Assembly: GCA_041398665.1 (NCBI GenBank)
Contig: JAWKUH010000014.1
Coordinates: 67,807 to 131,806 of the forward strand
DNA length: 64,000 nt
Source: Rohdeia sp041398665
GTDB taxonomy: Bacteria > Planctomycetota > UBA1135 > GCA-002686595
Reading direction: 5' to 3'
This document shows, in pieces, positions 55,354 through 64,000 of the stretch. Each line of letters starts with the position of its first letter. Position 1 is the stretch's first letter. A program made the translations under genes and the position numbers. Below the pieces are notes generated by a model that saw only the letters and a program-made list of their open reading frames with translations, was not told where the DNA came from and made no database searches.

Positions 55354-57540
55354 ATGGACCGAACCGTTCCCCCCGTCGCACGCCGCGGCCGCACCGCCGC
55401 GATCCTCGCGGTCGCGATCGCGCTGCTCGCTCTCGTCGCCCTCCTCTTCCTGCTCGACCGACCGGGTCCGTCGGACGCGGCGGAATCGGCGACGGATCGC
55501 GGGGCCCCGGAGACCGGAGCGGAAGAGACCGCCGACGTCGACCTCGCGGAGAGCGCGGGGCCGACCGCCGACGCGACGACGGCCGCGAAGGAGTCCGAAG
55601 CCGCGCGCACGAGCGTGACCGAGGCGGGCGGCGCGCGCCGCTGGTCCGACGTGCTCGCGCCGTTCGACGCGCTCGACGCGTCGCGCGTCGCCGATGCGCG
55701 CATCCGACACGTCGCCGCGAACGGCGAGCGGCGCACGCTGGCGCTCGGCGACGCCATCGGCCCGAACGACCTGCTCGAGGGCTGCGTCGGCGTGATCGAC
55801 TCGCCGCACCACCTCACGCGGATGTTCGTGCCGGCGGAGCTCGCGGACGTCGCCGCGCCGCGGCCCGTCGCGCTGCACCCCGTCGCGACCCTGCGCCTCG
55901 TCGCCTCGGGTTCGTGGAGCGTGCTCCCCGAGGGCGTGACGTTCCAGACGTTCTACCCGTCGTTCGACGACGACGTCGAACCGCTCGACGCGCACCTCGG
56001 CGACGGCGCACCGATCGACTTCGACGCGCGCCGCGCCTTCGAGAACGTCGCGGCGTTCGGCGACGAGCTGGTCGACGACGCGAAGGACGAGAAGTGGCGG
56101 CGGCGGCAGGTGCGCTGGCTCCTGCGCACCGAAGCCGCGGAGAAGCTCTTCGACCTCGACCTCCCGCCGACGATCGGCGCGCGCTGCAGCCGCGAGGTCG
56201 ACGGCGGCGACCTGCCCGCGGTCGACCTCGAGAGGGTCCCCGCCGCTGTCCCGATCCTCGTGCAGTCGAGCGTGCCGAGCGAGATGGGCACCAAGGTCGC
56301 CCTCGTCGACCCGACGGGCGCGAGCGACGACACGCACGGCTTCGGCGTCACGCTCGCACCGGACGAGGTGCGCGTCGTCGAGGTCGTCGCGGCCGAGTCG
56401 TGCGCGTTGAGCGGGCGCTTCACCTCGAACTCGAGCGACCGCGCGTTCCACACGCGGCGCTGGATGGAGGACCAGGGTTCGTGGCGCGGTCGCAACGCGC
56501 GCGATCTCGAGTCGTCGGAGGAGTTCGAGCTCACCTCGCTCGATCCCGGTCACTACGTCGCGACCGCGACCTGGTCCGAGGACGGCGAAGCTCGCGGCAC
56601 GACGTTCGAGTTCGACCTCGCGCCGGGCGAGTCGCGCGACCTCGGTACGCTCGCGGTCGCGCCCGACGCGCCGAGCGTGACGCTGGTGCCGAAGCTGCTC
56701 TTCGACGGTGAACCGTGGCCGACCGACGAGCCGATCCGGTTCGCCGTCTCGGTCCAGCCCGCGTCCGACTCGGGCGCCGCCGACCCCTTCGGTCGTCACT
56801 ACGTGCGCACCGATCTCGAGCCGTTCGTCGTCGCCGGGCTCGAGCCGGGCCGCCACTTCGCCAACGTCGGCCCGGTGGCCTTCGAGGGCGAGGTCGCGGA
56901 GCGTTTGCGCTGGAAGCAGACGTCGCGACCGCCGAGCTTCGAGCCGTCGGCCTCGGCTCCCGCCGTCGAGCTGCCCATCGACGTCGAACCGTCCGCGCCG
57001 TGCGTCGTGACGATCGAAGTGCCGGCGCTCGACGGCAACTACGCGCACGAGCTCTCGGGCCTCGCGATCGATCGCGCGACGGAGACGTGTTCGCGCTTCA
57101 AGTTCGACGGCGCGGTCTACGCGCGGAAGGAGCCCTGGGAGTCGCGGGCCGAGTTCACGCTCCCGCCCGGCGACTACGACCTCGTCGTCGTCGTCGACAC
57201 GTTCGTCTACGACGGCGACGCGACGGAGCGCCCGAGCTGGGTCGGCCGCGCGAGCGTCACCGTCACGTCCGGCGGCACCGCCGAGACCGCGGTCCCGCTC
57301 GAGCGCGCGGCGACCTGTCGCGCGAGCGCCGAGGCGCTCACCGGCGATCCCTCGCGCGACTTCGTCTCGGTCCACCCCGTCGACCTGCCCGACGGTGCGT
57401 CGATCCTGTGGTTCACGGCGGACTCGTCCGGCGGCGGAAGCCTCGAACTGCGCGGCCTGTTCCCGAACACGGAGTACGCGGTGTCGCGCGGCGACGTGCA
57501 CTTCACGACGGGGGCGGGGGGGACGGTGACGGAGTTGTAG
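55354..57540 (+). CDS. Array paralogue P8: single-pass beta-rich protein
   Basis: 728 residues, intact. Tail MDRTVPPVARRGR, transmembrane helix ~14-34, acidic/Ala linker, then ARRWSDVLAPFDALDASRVA with W97. IDSPHHLTRMFVPAELAD follows, then the helical segment KWRRRQVRWLLRTEAAEKLF ending DLDLPPTIG (~248-275), almost the same as in P1. The strand set is EEFELTSLDPGHYVATATWS (~389-408), with EFDLAPGESRDLGTL and VTLVPKLLFDGEPWPTDE. LPPGDYDLVVVVD lies near 610, and the C-terminus is LRGLFPNTEYAVSRGDVHF then TTGAGGTVTEL with a TAG stop. The next gene is a 57-residue membrane peptide on the same strand. Confidence 0.86.
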   Translation: MDRTVPPVARRGRTAAILAVAIALLALVALLFLLDRPGPSDAAESATDRGAPETGAEETADVDLAESAGPTADATTAAKESEAARTSVTEAGGARRWSDVLAPFDALDASRVADARIRHVAANGERRTLALGDAIGPNDLLEGCVGVIDSPHHLTRMFVPAELADVAAPRPVALHPVATLRLVASGSWSVLPEGVTFQTFYPSFDDDVEPLDAHLGDGAPIDFDARRAFENVAAFGDELVDDAKDEKWRRRQVRWLLRTEAAEKLFDLDLPPTIGARCSREVDGGDLPAVDLERVPAAVPILVQSSVPSEMGTKVALVDPTGASDDTHGFGVTLAPDEVRVVEVVAAESCALSGRFTSNSSDRAFHTRRWMEDQGSWRGRNARDLESSEEFELTSLDPGHYVATATWSEDGEARGTTFEFDLAPGESRDLGTLAVAPDAPSVTLVPKLLFDGEPWPTDEPIRFAVSVQPASDSGAADPFGRHYVRTDLEPFVVAGLEPGRHFANVGPVAFEGEVAERLRWKQTSRPPSFEPSASAPAVELPIDVEPSAPCVVTIEVPALDGNYAHELSGLAIDRATETCSRFKFDGAVYARKEPWESRAEFTLPPGDYDLVVVVDTFVYDGDATERPSWVGRASVTVTSGGTAETAVPLERAATCRASAEALTGDPSRDFVSVHPVDLPDGASILWFTADSSGGGSLELRGLFPNTEYAVSRGDVHFTTGAGGTVTEL

Positions 57541-57587
57541 ACTCCGTCGCTCCGACCCCCGGGTCGCGGCCCGACCACGGACCTCGA

Positions 57588-57761
57588 GTGAACGCGACGA
57601 AGAAGAAAGTCTCCCCCATCGCCATCTCCGCGGCCATCTGGGCCGTCGCGTTCCTCGTCGCGATCGTGATGTTCGCGAACGAGAAGCAGCGGCGCGCGGA
57701 GGCGGCGGGCGGCGACGCGGGCTCGCGCGGCGACGACGCCGCGCCGCTCGTCGCGGAGTAG
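57588..57761 (+). CDS. Small single-helix membrane protein
   Basis: 57 residues from GTG at 57588: VNATKKKVSPIAISAAIWAV, then a continuous transmembrane helix (ISAAIWAVAFLVAIVMFA, ~13-30) and a charged Glu/Arg/Asp-rich tail. The basic N-terminus predicts N-in topology, the same as the array proteins' anchors. It is 47 bases after P8 and convergent with the porin gene. It could be a small partner of the array proteins or an orphan; no family is recognised. Confidence 0.55.
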   Translation: MNATKKKVSPIAISAAIWAVAFLVAIVMFANEKQRRAEAAGGDAGSRGDDAAPLVAE

Positions 57762-57777
57762 GTTCCGTCCGCGCGCG

Positions 57778-59046
57778 TCAGAGCGACAGCGTCGTCCGCA
57801 GGCCGAGCACGAGCGCGTCGCCGTGCTGCGACGTACCGCCGGGGTTCAGGACGAGCTGCACGTCGGGCTTGACGCGGATCCACGGCGCCGGGGCGAAGCC
57901 GTAGAAGAGCTCGATCGCCGTCTCGTGGTCGCGGTCGAAGCCGGCGGCCGGGTCGTCGCTCGTGCGCGCCATCGACATGCCGACGCCGAGGAGGTCGTCG
58001 AAGCGTTCGGAGAACGGGCGCGTGAAGGTCGCGCCGAGTCCGACGTGCGTCGCGATCGGCGAGATCGCGTCGTCGGCGGTGCCGAGCTGGAGGAACGCGT
58101 CGATCGCTCGCGCGTCGTCGGAGCCGTCGGTCCACGCGCGCTGCTCGAACACGGCGTACGCGCCGCTCGCTCCGTCGTCGACGCCGCCGTCGAAGCGCGC
58201 GAAGTCCCCGTCGTGGTGCCACGCGCCGAACGCGAGGCGGCCGCCGCCCGCCGCGCTCCACGTCGCGCGCACCTCGCCGATCGAGAACGGGTCGGTGCCG
58301 CCGTGCAGGAGCGAACTCGGACCGTTCGAGCCCGTGCGCACGCCGCGCTGGCCGGAACCGTCGAACACGCCGAGCGCGATCTCGAGGGACGCGCCGAGCT
58401 CCTGCGTCACCGTCAGGCCGAACGCCGGGTCGGGGTACGTCGGCAGCGCGAGGATCGTCGGGCTGAAGCCCATCGACGAGTGCACGAAGTGCGAGGCGGC
58501 GTCGACCGCGGCGAACTGTTCGTTCGCGTCCATCTTCCCGAGGCGCAGCGCGGTCCCCGTCGCTTCGACGCGTTGGTCGTACCAGATGCTCGCGAGCTGG
58601 AAGCGGTGCTCGGCGTCGACGTTCGAGAAGTTCTGCAGCACGCCCGTCGCCGCCGAACCGTCGTCGCCCGCGATCCACTGCACGTCGGCGACGAGCGTCG
58701 CGCCGGTGAGTCCGGCCGCGGTGCCGAGGTCGATCGACAGCACCATGTCGAGCAGGTTCCGCAGGTCGAGCGTCCCGGGATCCGCGCCACCCGTCGGCAC
58801 CCACGAGAGGTCGGCCGTCGAGAGGATCTCGGTCAGAACACCGGCGCGCGCCGCGGTGTGTCGCAGTCCGCCGAGGTCGAGCACGAACGCCACGGCCGCG
58901 CCGTACTCCTCGGCCTCGACGGCCTCGCTCGGCTGGTCGTGCCGTCGTTGGTCGGACGAGTCGCCGTCGGAGTCGTCGCCCGAGCCGTCGTGCGAGGCGA
59001 GCGGAGTGCAGAGCGCGAACGCGCCGATGGCGAGGGCGGGGAGCAC
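57778..59046 (-). CDS. OprB-like carbohydrate-selective porin
   Basis: About 422 residues from a GTG at 59046 (VLPALAIGAFALCTPLASHD), the only usable start before the conserved domain; the signal is short and lacks a basic n-region, so the start may be wrong. The barrel region shows OprB features: TLDLRNLLDMVLSIDLG, a W at GATLVADVQW, LASIWYDQRV, ALRLGKMDANEQFAAVDAASHFVHSSMG, PTYPDPAFGLTVTQEL, RLAFGAWHHDGDFARFDGG and a C-terminal strand ending in Leu (ALVLGLRTTLSL). A Ser/Asp-rich linker follows the signal. Outer-membrane sugar uptake fits the neighbouring xylose genes. It interrupts the array on the opposite strand and is divergent from P9 by 193 bases. Confidence 0.8.
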   Translation of the reverse strand: MLPALAIGAFALCTPLASHDGSGDDSDGDSSDQRRHDQPSEAVEAEEYGAAVAFVLDLGGLRHTAARAGVLTEILSTADLSWVPTGGADPGTLDLRNLLDMVLSIDLGTAAGLTGATLVADVQWIAGDDGSAATGVLQNFSNVDAEHRFQLASIWYDQRVEATGTALRLGKMDANEQFAAVDAASHFVHSSMGFSPTILALPTYPDPAFGLTVTQELGASLEIALGVFDGSGQRGVRTGSNGPSSLLHGGTDPFSIGEVRATWSAAGGGRLAFGAWHHDGDFARFDGGVDDGASGAYAVFEQRAWTDGSDDARAIDAFLQLGTADDAISPIATHVGLGATFTRPFSERFDDLLGVGMSMARTSDDPAAGFDRDHETAIELFYGFAPAPWIRVKPDVQLVLNPGGTSQHGDALVLGLRTTLSL

Positions 59047-59239
59047 GGACGCGACAGCGTAGGGGCCGGCGCGGACGCGTCCGACCGCGACCCGCGGGAT
59101 TTCGCGGACGCCGTGCCGGTACGAAGTCGCGATCGGGAGCGGGGCGGTAGCATCGGTCGTCCCACGACATGGATCGTCCGATGCTCGCGCACGCGGACCT
59201 CGTTCCCGCCGGATCCACGTCCCTCGAACCTGCCCTTCG

Positions 59240-61400
59240 ATGATCAAACGCTCCGCCCCGGTCGCCGTCGTCCTCGCCTCGGTCTTCTTCACCTGGCTCT
59301 TCCTGCCCGCGACGCGCCGTCGCCCGAGCTCGACGTGACGCACGCCGCGCCCCGGCCCGCGCGTTGCCGGCCCCGGCCCTCGCGCCCGCGCGGCCCGGCC
59401 CCCCCCCCGACGCGAGCGGCGCGGCGAGCCACGAGTCGAGCGCTTCGACACGCATCGCGGCGTCGACGAGCGGAGCGACACGCTGGTCGGACCTCCTCGC
59501 TCCCTTCGACCTGCTCGACGGCTCGCCCGTCGCCGACGCCGCGGTGTGTGTCGCGGGCACCAAGGGCGAGCTGCGGACCTACGCGCTGCAGGACGCCGCG
59601 AGCCCCGCGGACTTCGCCGTGGGATGCATCGCGCGGATCGACTCGCCCACGCACTTCGCGCGCTACTTCATGCCGAGCGCGTTGCGCGAACGCGGCGAGT
59701 CGAATCCCGAGGCGACCGCGCCTCTCGAAGTCGCCCTCGCGCCTTGCGCTTCGATCGAGTTCGTGCTGGGAGTCGATTCGGCCTCGGTCGAGAGCGGGAC
59801 GCAAGCACAGGTGGTGCCGAGAAAGGTGTCCGGAAGGAGCCAGACGAGCGTTCCATCCGCCGGCTCGGTGATGCTCGTCATGCGCGTGGACCCCGTCTTC
59901 GCCGAGACGGCGACGAACGAGCAGCGACTCAGCCGAATGAAGCTCGCACTCGTCGATCGCGGAGTGCGCCGCGCGCTCGACCTCGCGAACGCCGGTGCTC
60001 CGTCTGCCGGCGACTGGGTCGCCTTCTCGTTCGACGACGGACTCCCCACGAAGCCCCGACGCGTCCCTGCGGGAGTGGGTCTCGACGTCTGGTGCTCGAG
60101 TCGCGACGGATCGGGCTCGAGCGTCGGGCTCGGGATGGATCCGAACGGTTCGCCGGACTCGCTGTCGGTCCGGCTCGAGCTGGAGCCGCTCGCGAAGGGC
60201 GAGTTGCGCACGCTCGCGCTCCACGTGAGACGCTCGGCGGCGGTGCGCGGAGAATTCCCGCGGAGCGTTTCGGAGCGCAACGCGACGCTGCACCGACACA
60301 TGGGCGGCGTCACCTGGACCGGACCGGGGAAGCTCGAGGTCGACGACGGAGGCTCGTTCGAGGCCACCGACCTCACGCCGGGCAACTACCACCTCGAAGC
60401 GACGTGGACCGACGAGTCGAAGGACCTCTTCCTCGTGTCCCGCATGCTCGAAATCGGCGAGGGCGAACGGATCGACGTCGGCGTCCTCGAACCGGCCGCC
60501 GGCTCGCGCAGCGTCGAGGTGCGACCGAACCTGACGATCGACGGCGTGCCGAGCGACTCCGCTCCCGGCATCTCGTGGAGGCTCTGGCTCGGCAGAGAGC
60601 GCGAGGATCCGAACGACCCTTCGCCCCTGCTCGACCTCGAGCGCACGGACGTCCTCCCCTTCGCCGTGCGCGGACTTGCGCCGTACGAGTCGTTCGTTGC
60701 GATCACCACCGTGACGTTCCCCGGGGCCGAGGAGCCGCCGTACACCCAACTCGCCACGCAGGGCGAGACCGTGAAGCTCGACCTCGCCGAGGGCGATGCC
60801 GTCGCCGAACTCCCGATCTGCCTGGCGAGCAGCGGAACCGTCGAGCTGCGCGTCGAGTTCCCCCGCTCCGATCCGAAGATCCCCTACACGGTGCGCGCGT
60901 GGGTGGCGAGCAAGGAGCATGGACGCGGGGGCCTCGAGGAGTTCGACGTTCGCGCGAGCGAGGATGGTGCGACGTGGATCGGGACGACGCGCATCACGGC
61001 CGGCACCGGTGCCTGGTTCGCTTCCGTCGCGTGCGTTCCCGAGCTGTTCGCGCTGGACACCGACACGCTGCCCGACGAGACGGAGCTCCCGAGCTACGTC
61101 TGCGTCACCCATGTCGACTTCGTCGTCGGCCACTCGACCTGTGAGCTCCCGGTGCAACTCGCCGCGCGCGCGGTCGGCAAGCGGACGTCGTTCGTCGGCG
61201 AGGGGTCGAATGCGTGGCCCACCGTCGGAGTCCAGGGGCTCCAGTGGCCCGAGCACGGGAAGTGGTTCGGAGGCATCTTCGAGAGGGTCGAGGAGGTGAC
61301 GATCCACGGGCTGCTGCCGAACACGACCTACGTGGCCGAGACGAGCGGTCTCACCTTCACGACCGGAGCGGCGGGGACGACGGTGCGGGTCGGTGAGTGA
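59240..61400 (+). CDS. Array paralogue P9, N-terminus frameshifted
   Basis: ATG at 59240 gives MIKRSAPVAVVLASVFFTWL, a membrane anchor clearly paralogous to that of P10. This frame stops at a TGA at 59336-59338. The coding signal resumes in another frame (PSPELDVTHAAPRPAR) and then in the main frame, open from about 59364: ATRWSDLLAPFDLLDGSPVA, IDSPTHFARYFMPSALRERG, GSFEATDLTPGNYHLEATWT, RMLEIGEGERIDVGVLEPA, VRPNLTIDGVPSDSAPG and the C-terminus GLLPNTTYVAETSGLTF then TTGAAGTTVRVGE. A ten-C run lies at 59399-59408 in the linker. About 680 residues are intact; the linker needs one or two corrected bases to join the anchor. Confidence 0.83.
59399..59408 (+). repeat. Ten-cytosine homopolymer in the linker of P9
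   Basis: C10 run within the low-complexity Pro/Ala linker of P9, close to the frameshifts. Such runs are prone to length change, either in the cell (phase variation) or in sequencing. Confidence 0.85.
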
Positions 61401-61472
61401 CGCGGCCGGTACGGACGATTCGACTCCACTTGCGCGCTGGACGACTACACAGGAACTCGAACCCGACCTTCG

Positions 61473-63650
61473 ATGATCAAGCGCTACCTGCCCATCGCCA
61501 TCGTCGTCGTAGCGGCGTTCCTCTCCTGGTTCTTCGTCCTCCGCCACGTCACGGTCGACTTCGAGTCGGAGTCCGAGCCGTCGTTCGGCACGTTTCCGAC
61601 GCGCGAGGGCGATGCGACGTCGCTCGACGACTCACAGGCTCTCGCGGCGAGCGCACCGGAGCCCGCGAGCATTCCTGCATCGGCTCCCGAAGGATCGAGG
61701 TCCGAACGGCGCGCGATCGCGGATCCGGACACGCTCCGTTGGTCCGACGTGGTGCGCGCGGTCGACGCCGACGGCGCGACGATCGAGGACGCGTTCGTCT
61801 GGTACATCGATGCGAAGGGCGACCGCACGCGGAACTCGATCCACGGCGTCGTGACGCGCGAGATGCTCGACACGGAGGCGCTCGTCGCACTCGATTCCGA
61901 CCGGCACTGCCCGCGCTTCGTCCACGCGTCGTCGCTCGTCGATCGGGTCGGCGATCCCGTCGAACTCGCGCTCCATCGCTCGCTGGCGATCGAGCTCGTG
62001 CCGCGCGTCGGCGACACGCTCGTCGTCCCGGTGCAGCGCGGACGGATCGCGCCGCTCGACGTCGAGGTCGCCGTCGCGGCGCTCGACCCCGAGCTCGAGG
62101 CGAGGCGCTCGCTGACCGACAACGCACAACAGCCGCTGTTCGGCAACTCGCCCGCCGAGAACCTCTACGGCAGCGGCTCGAGCCTCCGCGGACTGCTCGA
62201 CGACGAACACGACGAGAAGTGGCGCGGACGGCAGGTTCGGCGCTATCTCAGGGTCGAATCGGCGGCGCCGTACTTCACCGTCGAGGGCTCGCAGATCCTC
62301 GGCACGTACGCGATCGTCGACCTTCCGGAGGGAGTGACGCTGCCGATCGTCGTCGACGACCTTCCCGTCGGGATCGACTACGAACTGATCTTTCGGCGCA
62401 GCACCGAGGATCCGTACTTCGCGGTTCTGAGCGAGTTCGGAACTCCGAGCGCGCCCTCGATCTCGCTGGTGATCGACGGGACCGAAGGTCTGCGCGATCG
62501 CATCACCGTCGCCGTCGACCGTGTGAAGTCCGCGCGCGTCGTCGGCACATTCCCGAAGGCGACGTCGTACGGCTTCGTCGAGCTCTCCTCGCCCGGGGTG
62601 AGCACCGCTCTCACCGGCACGCGGCGGTACGTCGACAGGGGCGGCCCGTTCGAGGTCTTGACGCTCCCTCCGTACCGCCACCTTTTCACCGCGCAGTGGG
62701 GCGACGAGGCGGGAGCCGAGTGCAGGTACGCTCGCTTCGTCGACCTCGTCGCGGGAGAGACGCTGGACGTCGGACAACTCGCCGTCGCGACGACGCCGGC
62801 CGTTCGTTTCGTGCCGGTCTTCGTCGGCGGCGAGAACGTCGACGAACGCGTGCTCGCCGAACTCCGCGCGACGATGTCGTGGTCGCTCGACCTGCTCGAA
62901 GCGAGACGAGACGCGCGACCCGGCGGCTTCGACCTCCACGCCGACGCGTTCCAGCCGATCGCACTCGACGGACTCGAGCCGGGCTCCTACGTCGCGCGCG
63001 CCTTCGCGGGGACGATCGACTTCGGACTGCGCAGTCGCTTCGACATCCCCGAGGAGCCGGTGTTCGTCGAGTTCGAGGTCGGCGCAGCGCCGATCGAGGT
63101 CGAGCTCCCGTTCCAGCTCACCGCCGAACGCGCCTTCGAGGTGCGCGCCGTGTCGACCCCGTATGAACCGAAGAACGTCCGCGTCGTCGCCGAGCGCGTG
63201 GGCGACGGCAAGTCCGCGACGATGAAGCTGCGCGAGTCGAAGCTGCACCCGGGCGAATGGTCGAAGTCGCACCAGCTCCTTCCGGGAACGTGGACGTTCG
63301 TCGTCGTCGGCGAAGCGCGAGCGGCCGACAGCGAGTCGACGGGGTGCGTCGCGACGGGCAAGGTCGACGTCGAGGTCGACGATGCCGGACTGTTCGAATT
63401 CCGCCTGCAACCCGCGGCCGCGGTCGAGGGCAGTTACGAGTTCCTCGGCCCGATGCCGAACGGGTCGCGCATCACGAAGGTCCACCCCGTCGGTTCGTCG
63501 GGGCGCTTCACACTCCTCTGGACCGAGGCCTGTCGTCCCGGCGAGACCGTCCGCATCGAGAACCTCCTCCCGAACACCGAGTACGTCGTGTTCGGCACCG
63601 ACCGGACGTTCACGACGGGAGCTGGGGGGACGACGACGCGCGTGGATTGA
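61473..63650 (+). CDS. Array paralogue P10: single-pass beta-rich protein
   Basis: 725 residues, intact. Minimal tail MIKRYLP then transmembrane helix ~6-23 (IAIVVVAAFLSWFFVL), acidic/Ser linker, and LRWSDVVRAVDADGATIEDA with W90. LDSDRHCPRFVHASSLVDRV follows, then the helical segment KWRGRQVRRYLRVESAAPYF (~249-268) as in P1 and P8, and the divergent strand set GPFEVLTLPPYRHLFTAQWG with VDLVAGETLDVGQL. LLPGTWTFVVVGEA lies near 607-620. The C-terminus is IENLLPNTEYVVFGTDRTF then TTGAGGTTTRVD. The region before the ATG (CGACCTTCGATGATCAAGCG) is nearly identical to that of P9, showing that the duplication included the start region. It is convergent with xylA, 21 bases away. Confidence 0.86.
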   Translation: MIKRYLPIAIVVVAAFLSWFFVLRHVTVDFESESEPSFGTFPTREGDATSLDDSQALAASAPEPASIPASAPEGSRSERRAIADPDTLRWSDVVRAVDADGATIEDAFVWYIDAKGDRTRNSIHGVVTREMLDTEALVALDSDRHCPRFVHASSLVDRVGDPVELALHRSLAIELVPRVGDTLVVPVQRGRIAPLDVEVAVAALDPELEARRSLTDNAQQPLFGNSPAENLYGSGSSLRGLLDDEHDEKWRGRQVRRYLRVESAAPYFTVEGSQILGTYAIVDLPEGVTLPIVVDDLPVGIDYELIFRRSTEDPYFAVLSEFGTPSAPSISLVIDGTEGLRDRITVAVDRVKSARVVGTFPKATSYGFVELSSPGVSTALTGTRRYVDRGGPFEVLTLPPYRHLFTAQWGDEAGAECRYARFVDLVAGETLDVGQLAVATTPAVRFVPVFVGGENVDERVLAELRATMSWSLDLLEARRDARPGGFDLHADAFQPIALDGLEPGSYVARAFAGTIDFGLRSRFDIPEEPVFVEFEVGAAPIEVELPFQLTAERAFEVRAVSTPYEPKNVRVVAERVGDGKSATMKLRESKLHPGEWSKSHQLLPGTWTFVVVGEARAADSESTGCVATGKVDVEVDDAGLFEFRLQPAAAVEGSYEFLGPMPNGSRITKVHPVGSSGRFTLLWTEACRPGETVRIENLLPNTEYVVFGTDRTFTTGAGGTTTRVD

Positions 63651-63671
63651 GCGCGCGCGTCGGCGCTCTCG

Positions 63672-64000
63672 TCAGCGCGCCCCCATGAGGTGCTCGACGA
63701 GCAGCTGATCCAGCCGCTCGTACCCCAGCCCCTTCGCCGCCACCGCGTCGACGTCGATCGCAACGTCGTGCAGCGCGGTCGCGTTCGCCGCGGAGTACGG
63801 TTCCTCGAGCAGCGGGTCGAGCACCGGGTCGCGCTGCACCGCCAAGAGGTCGCGCACCTCGGGATCGGCGTCGAAGGCGGCGGCGCGCTCGGCGAGGAGT
63901 TCGTAGGTGCGCATGCAGCCCTTCGCGAACTCCCACACGCCCGCGTCGTCCTCCGTGCGGTAGGCGTGCGCGTCGAAGTGCAGTGGGCCCGAGTAGCGCG
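63672..64000 (-). CDS. xylA: Xylose isomerase, C-terminal part (cut by the window edge)
   Basis: The last ~109 residues of a minus-strand gene that continues beyond the window. YSGPLHFDAHAYRTEDDAGV and WEFAKGCMRTYELLAERAAA match the C-terminal region of actinobacterial-type xylose isomerase (G-P-x-H-F-D ... RTED-x-x-G-V-W ... M-R-T-Y), followed by DADPEVRDLLAVQRD and a C-terminus GYERLDQLLVEHLMGAR. It would convert D-xylose to D-xylulose, the substrate of the xylulokinase encoded at 41-43 kb. The catalytic residues lie outside the window. Confidence 0.88.
   Translation of the reverse strand, partial: RYSGPLHFDAHAYRTEDDAGVWEFAKGCMRTYELLAERAAAFDADPEVRDLLAVQRDPVLDPLLEEPYSAANATALHDVAIDVDAVAAKGLGYERLDQLLVEHLMGAR

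Noticed and set aside
57778..59481. Longer 567-residue form of the porin
   Set aside because: The extra N-terminal ~145 residues are Arg/Ser/Pro-rich without a signal and overlap the P9 start region on the other strand.
39140..63650. Interpretation of the array as carboxypeptidases or TonB-dependent receptors
   Set aside because: The D-G-x-F...P-G-x-Y motif is the regulatory beta fold only; no zinc-peptidase residues, plug or barrel segments are present.

Overview
This 64 kb window is very GC-rich, about 70% by eye. It comes from a free-living bacterium that I place, with moderate confidence, in the Planctomycetota. The support is the long HEAT-repeat/VWA proteins, a true formylglycine-generating (sulfatase-activating) enzyme, a TMTC-like membrane/TPR protein, a secreted sialate O-acetylesterase, many lipoproteins and large extracytoplasmic beta-rich proteins, and start codons that mostly follow C-rich stretches rather than Shine-Dalgarno boxes. 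No rRNA, tRNA, CRISPR array or transposase was seen.

0-20 kb holds mostly minus-strand genes: a pilus-type secretin, a methyltransferase and UPF0104 flippase pair, two paralogous HEAT/VWA secreted proteins (one with a destroyed metal site), a YgiQ-type radical SAM protein, a possible dead peptidase, a class V aminotransferase, a GT2 glycosyltransferase, and mutY overlapping a small lipoprotein gene. A plus-strand subtilisin follows. Its stop codon lies inside a tandem 38 bp repeat that begins a composite repeat/hairpin element.

20-32 kb holds single metabolic and envelope genes: a DUF1579 protein, a Tat-lipoprotein SGNH hydrolase, a TMTC-like TPR protein coupled to thpR, an FGE/GST pair, a nitroreductase, a large lipoprotein and a sialate O-acetylesterase. 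The same repeat family returns after the esterase.

32-36.4 kb is an apparent methionine/threonine operon: a gamma-family PLP enzyme, an aspartokinase-homoserine dehydrogenase fusion, and a second gamma-family PLP enzyme. All three are linked by GTGA overlaps and all are riddled with indels while keeping their motifs. This looks like locally poor sequence or very recent decay. glpD and a DUF695/RraB-like gene follow intact.

39.1-63.65 kb is the most unusual part: an array of ten same-strand paralogues (called P1 to P10 here). Nine are about 700-740 residue single-pass membrane proteins with a short cytoplasmic tail, one transmembrane helix, a linker, a W-x-D-(L/V) motif near residue 90-97, a helical W-R-R-R-Q-V-R-like segment, a carboxypeptidase-regulatory-like beta fold, and a C-terminal LLPNTEY...FTTGAxG signature. 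P2 is a shorter form with a lipoprotein signal in place of the membrane helix and the amino-terminal half missing. P4, P6, P7 and the start of P9 carry frameshifts. The array is interrupted on the opposite strand by xylB (xylulokinase) and an OprB-like carbohydrate porin, and it ends against xylA (xylose isomerase), so it sits inside a xylose-utilisation locus. I know of no described system with this architecture. A cell-surface or periplasmic recognition or carbohydrate-associated role is inference only.
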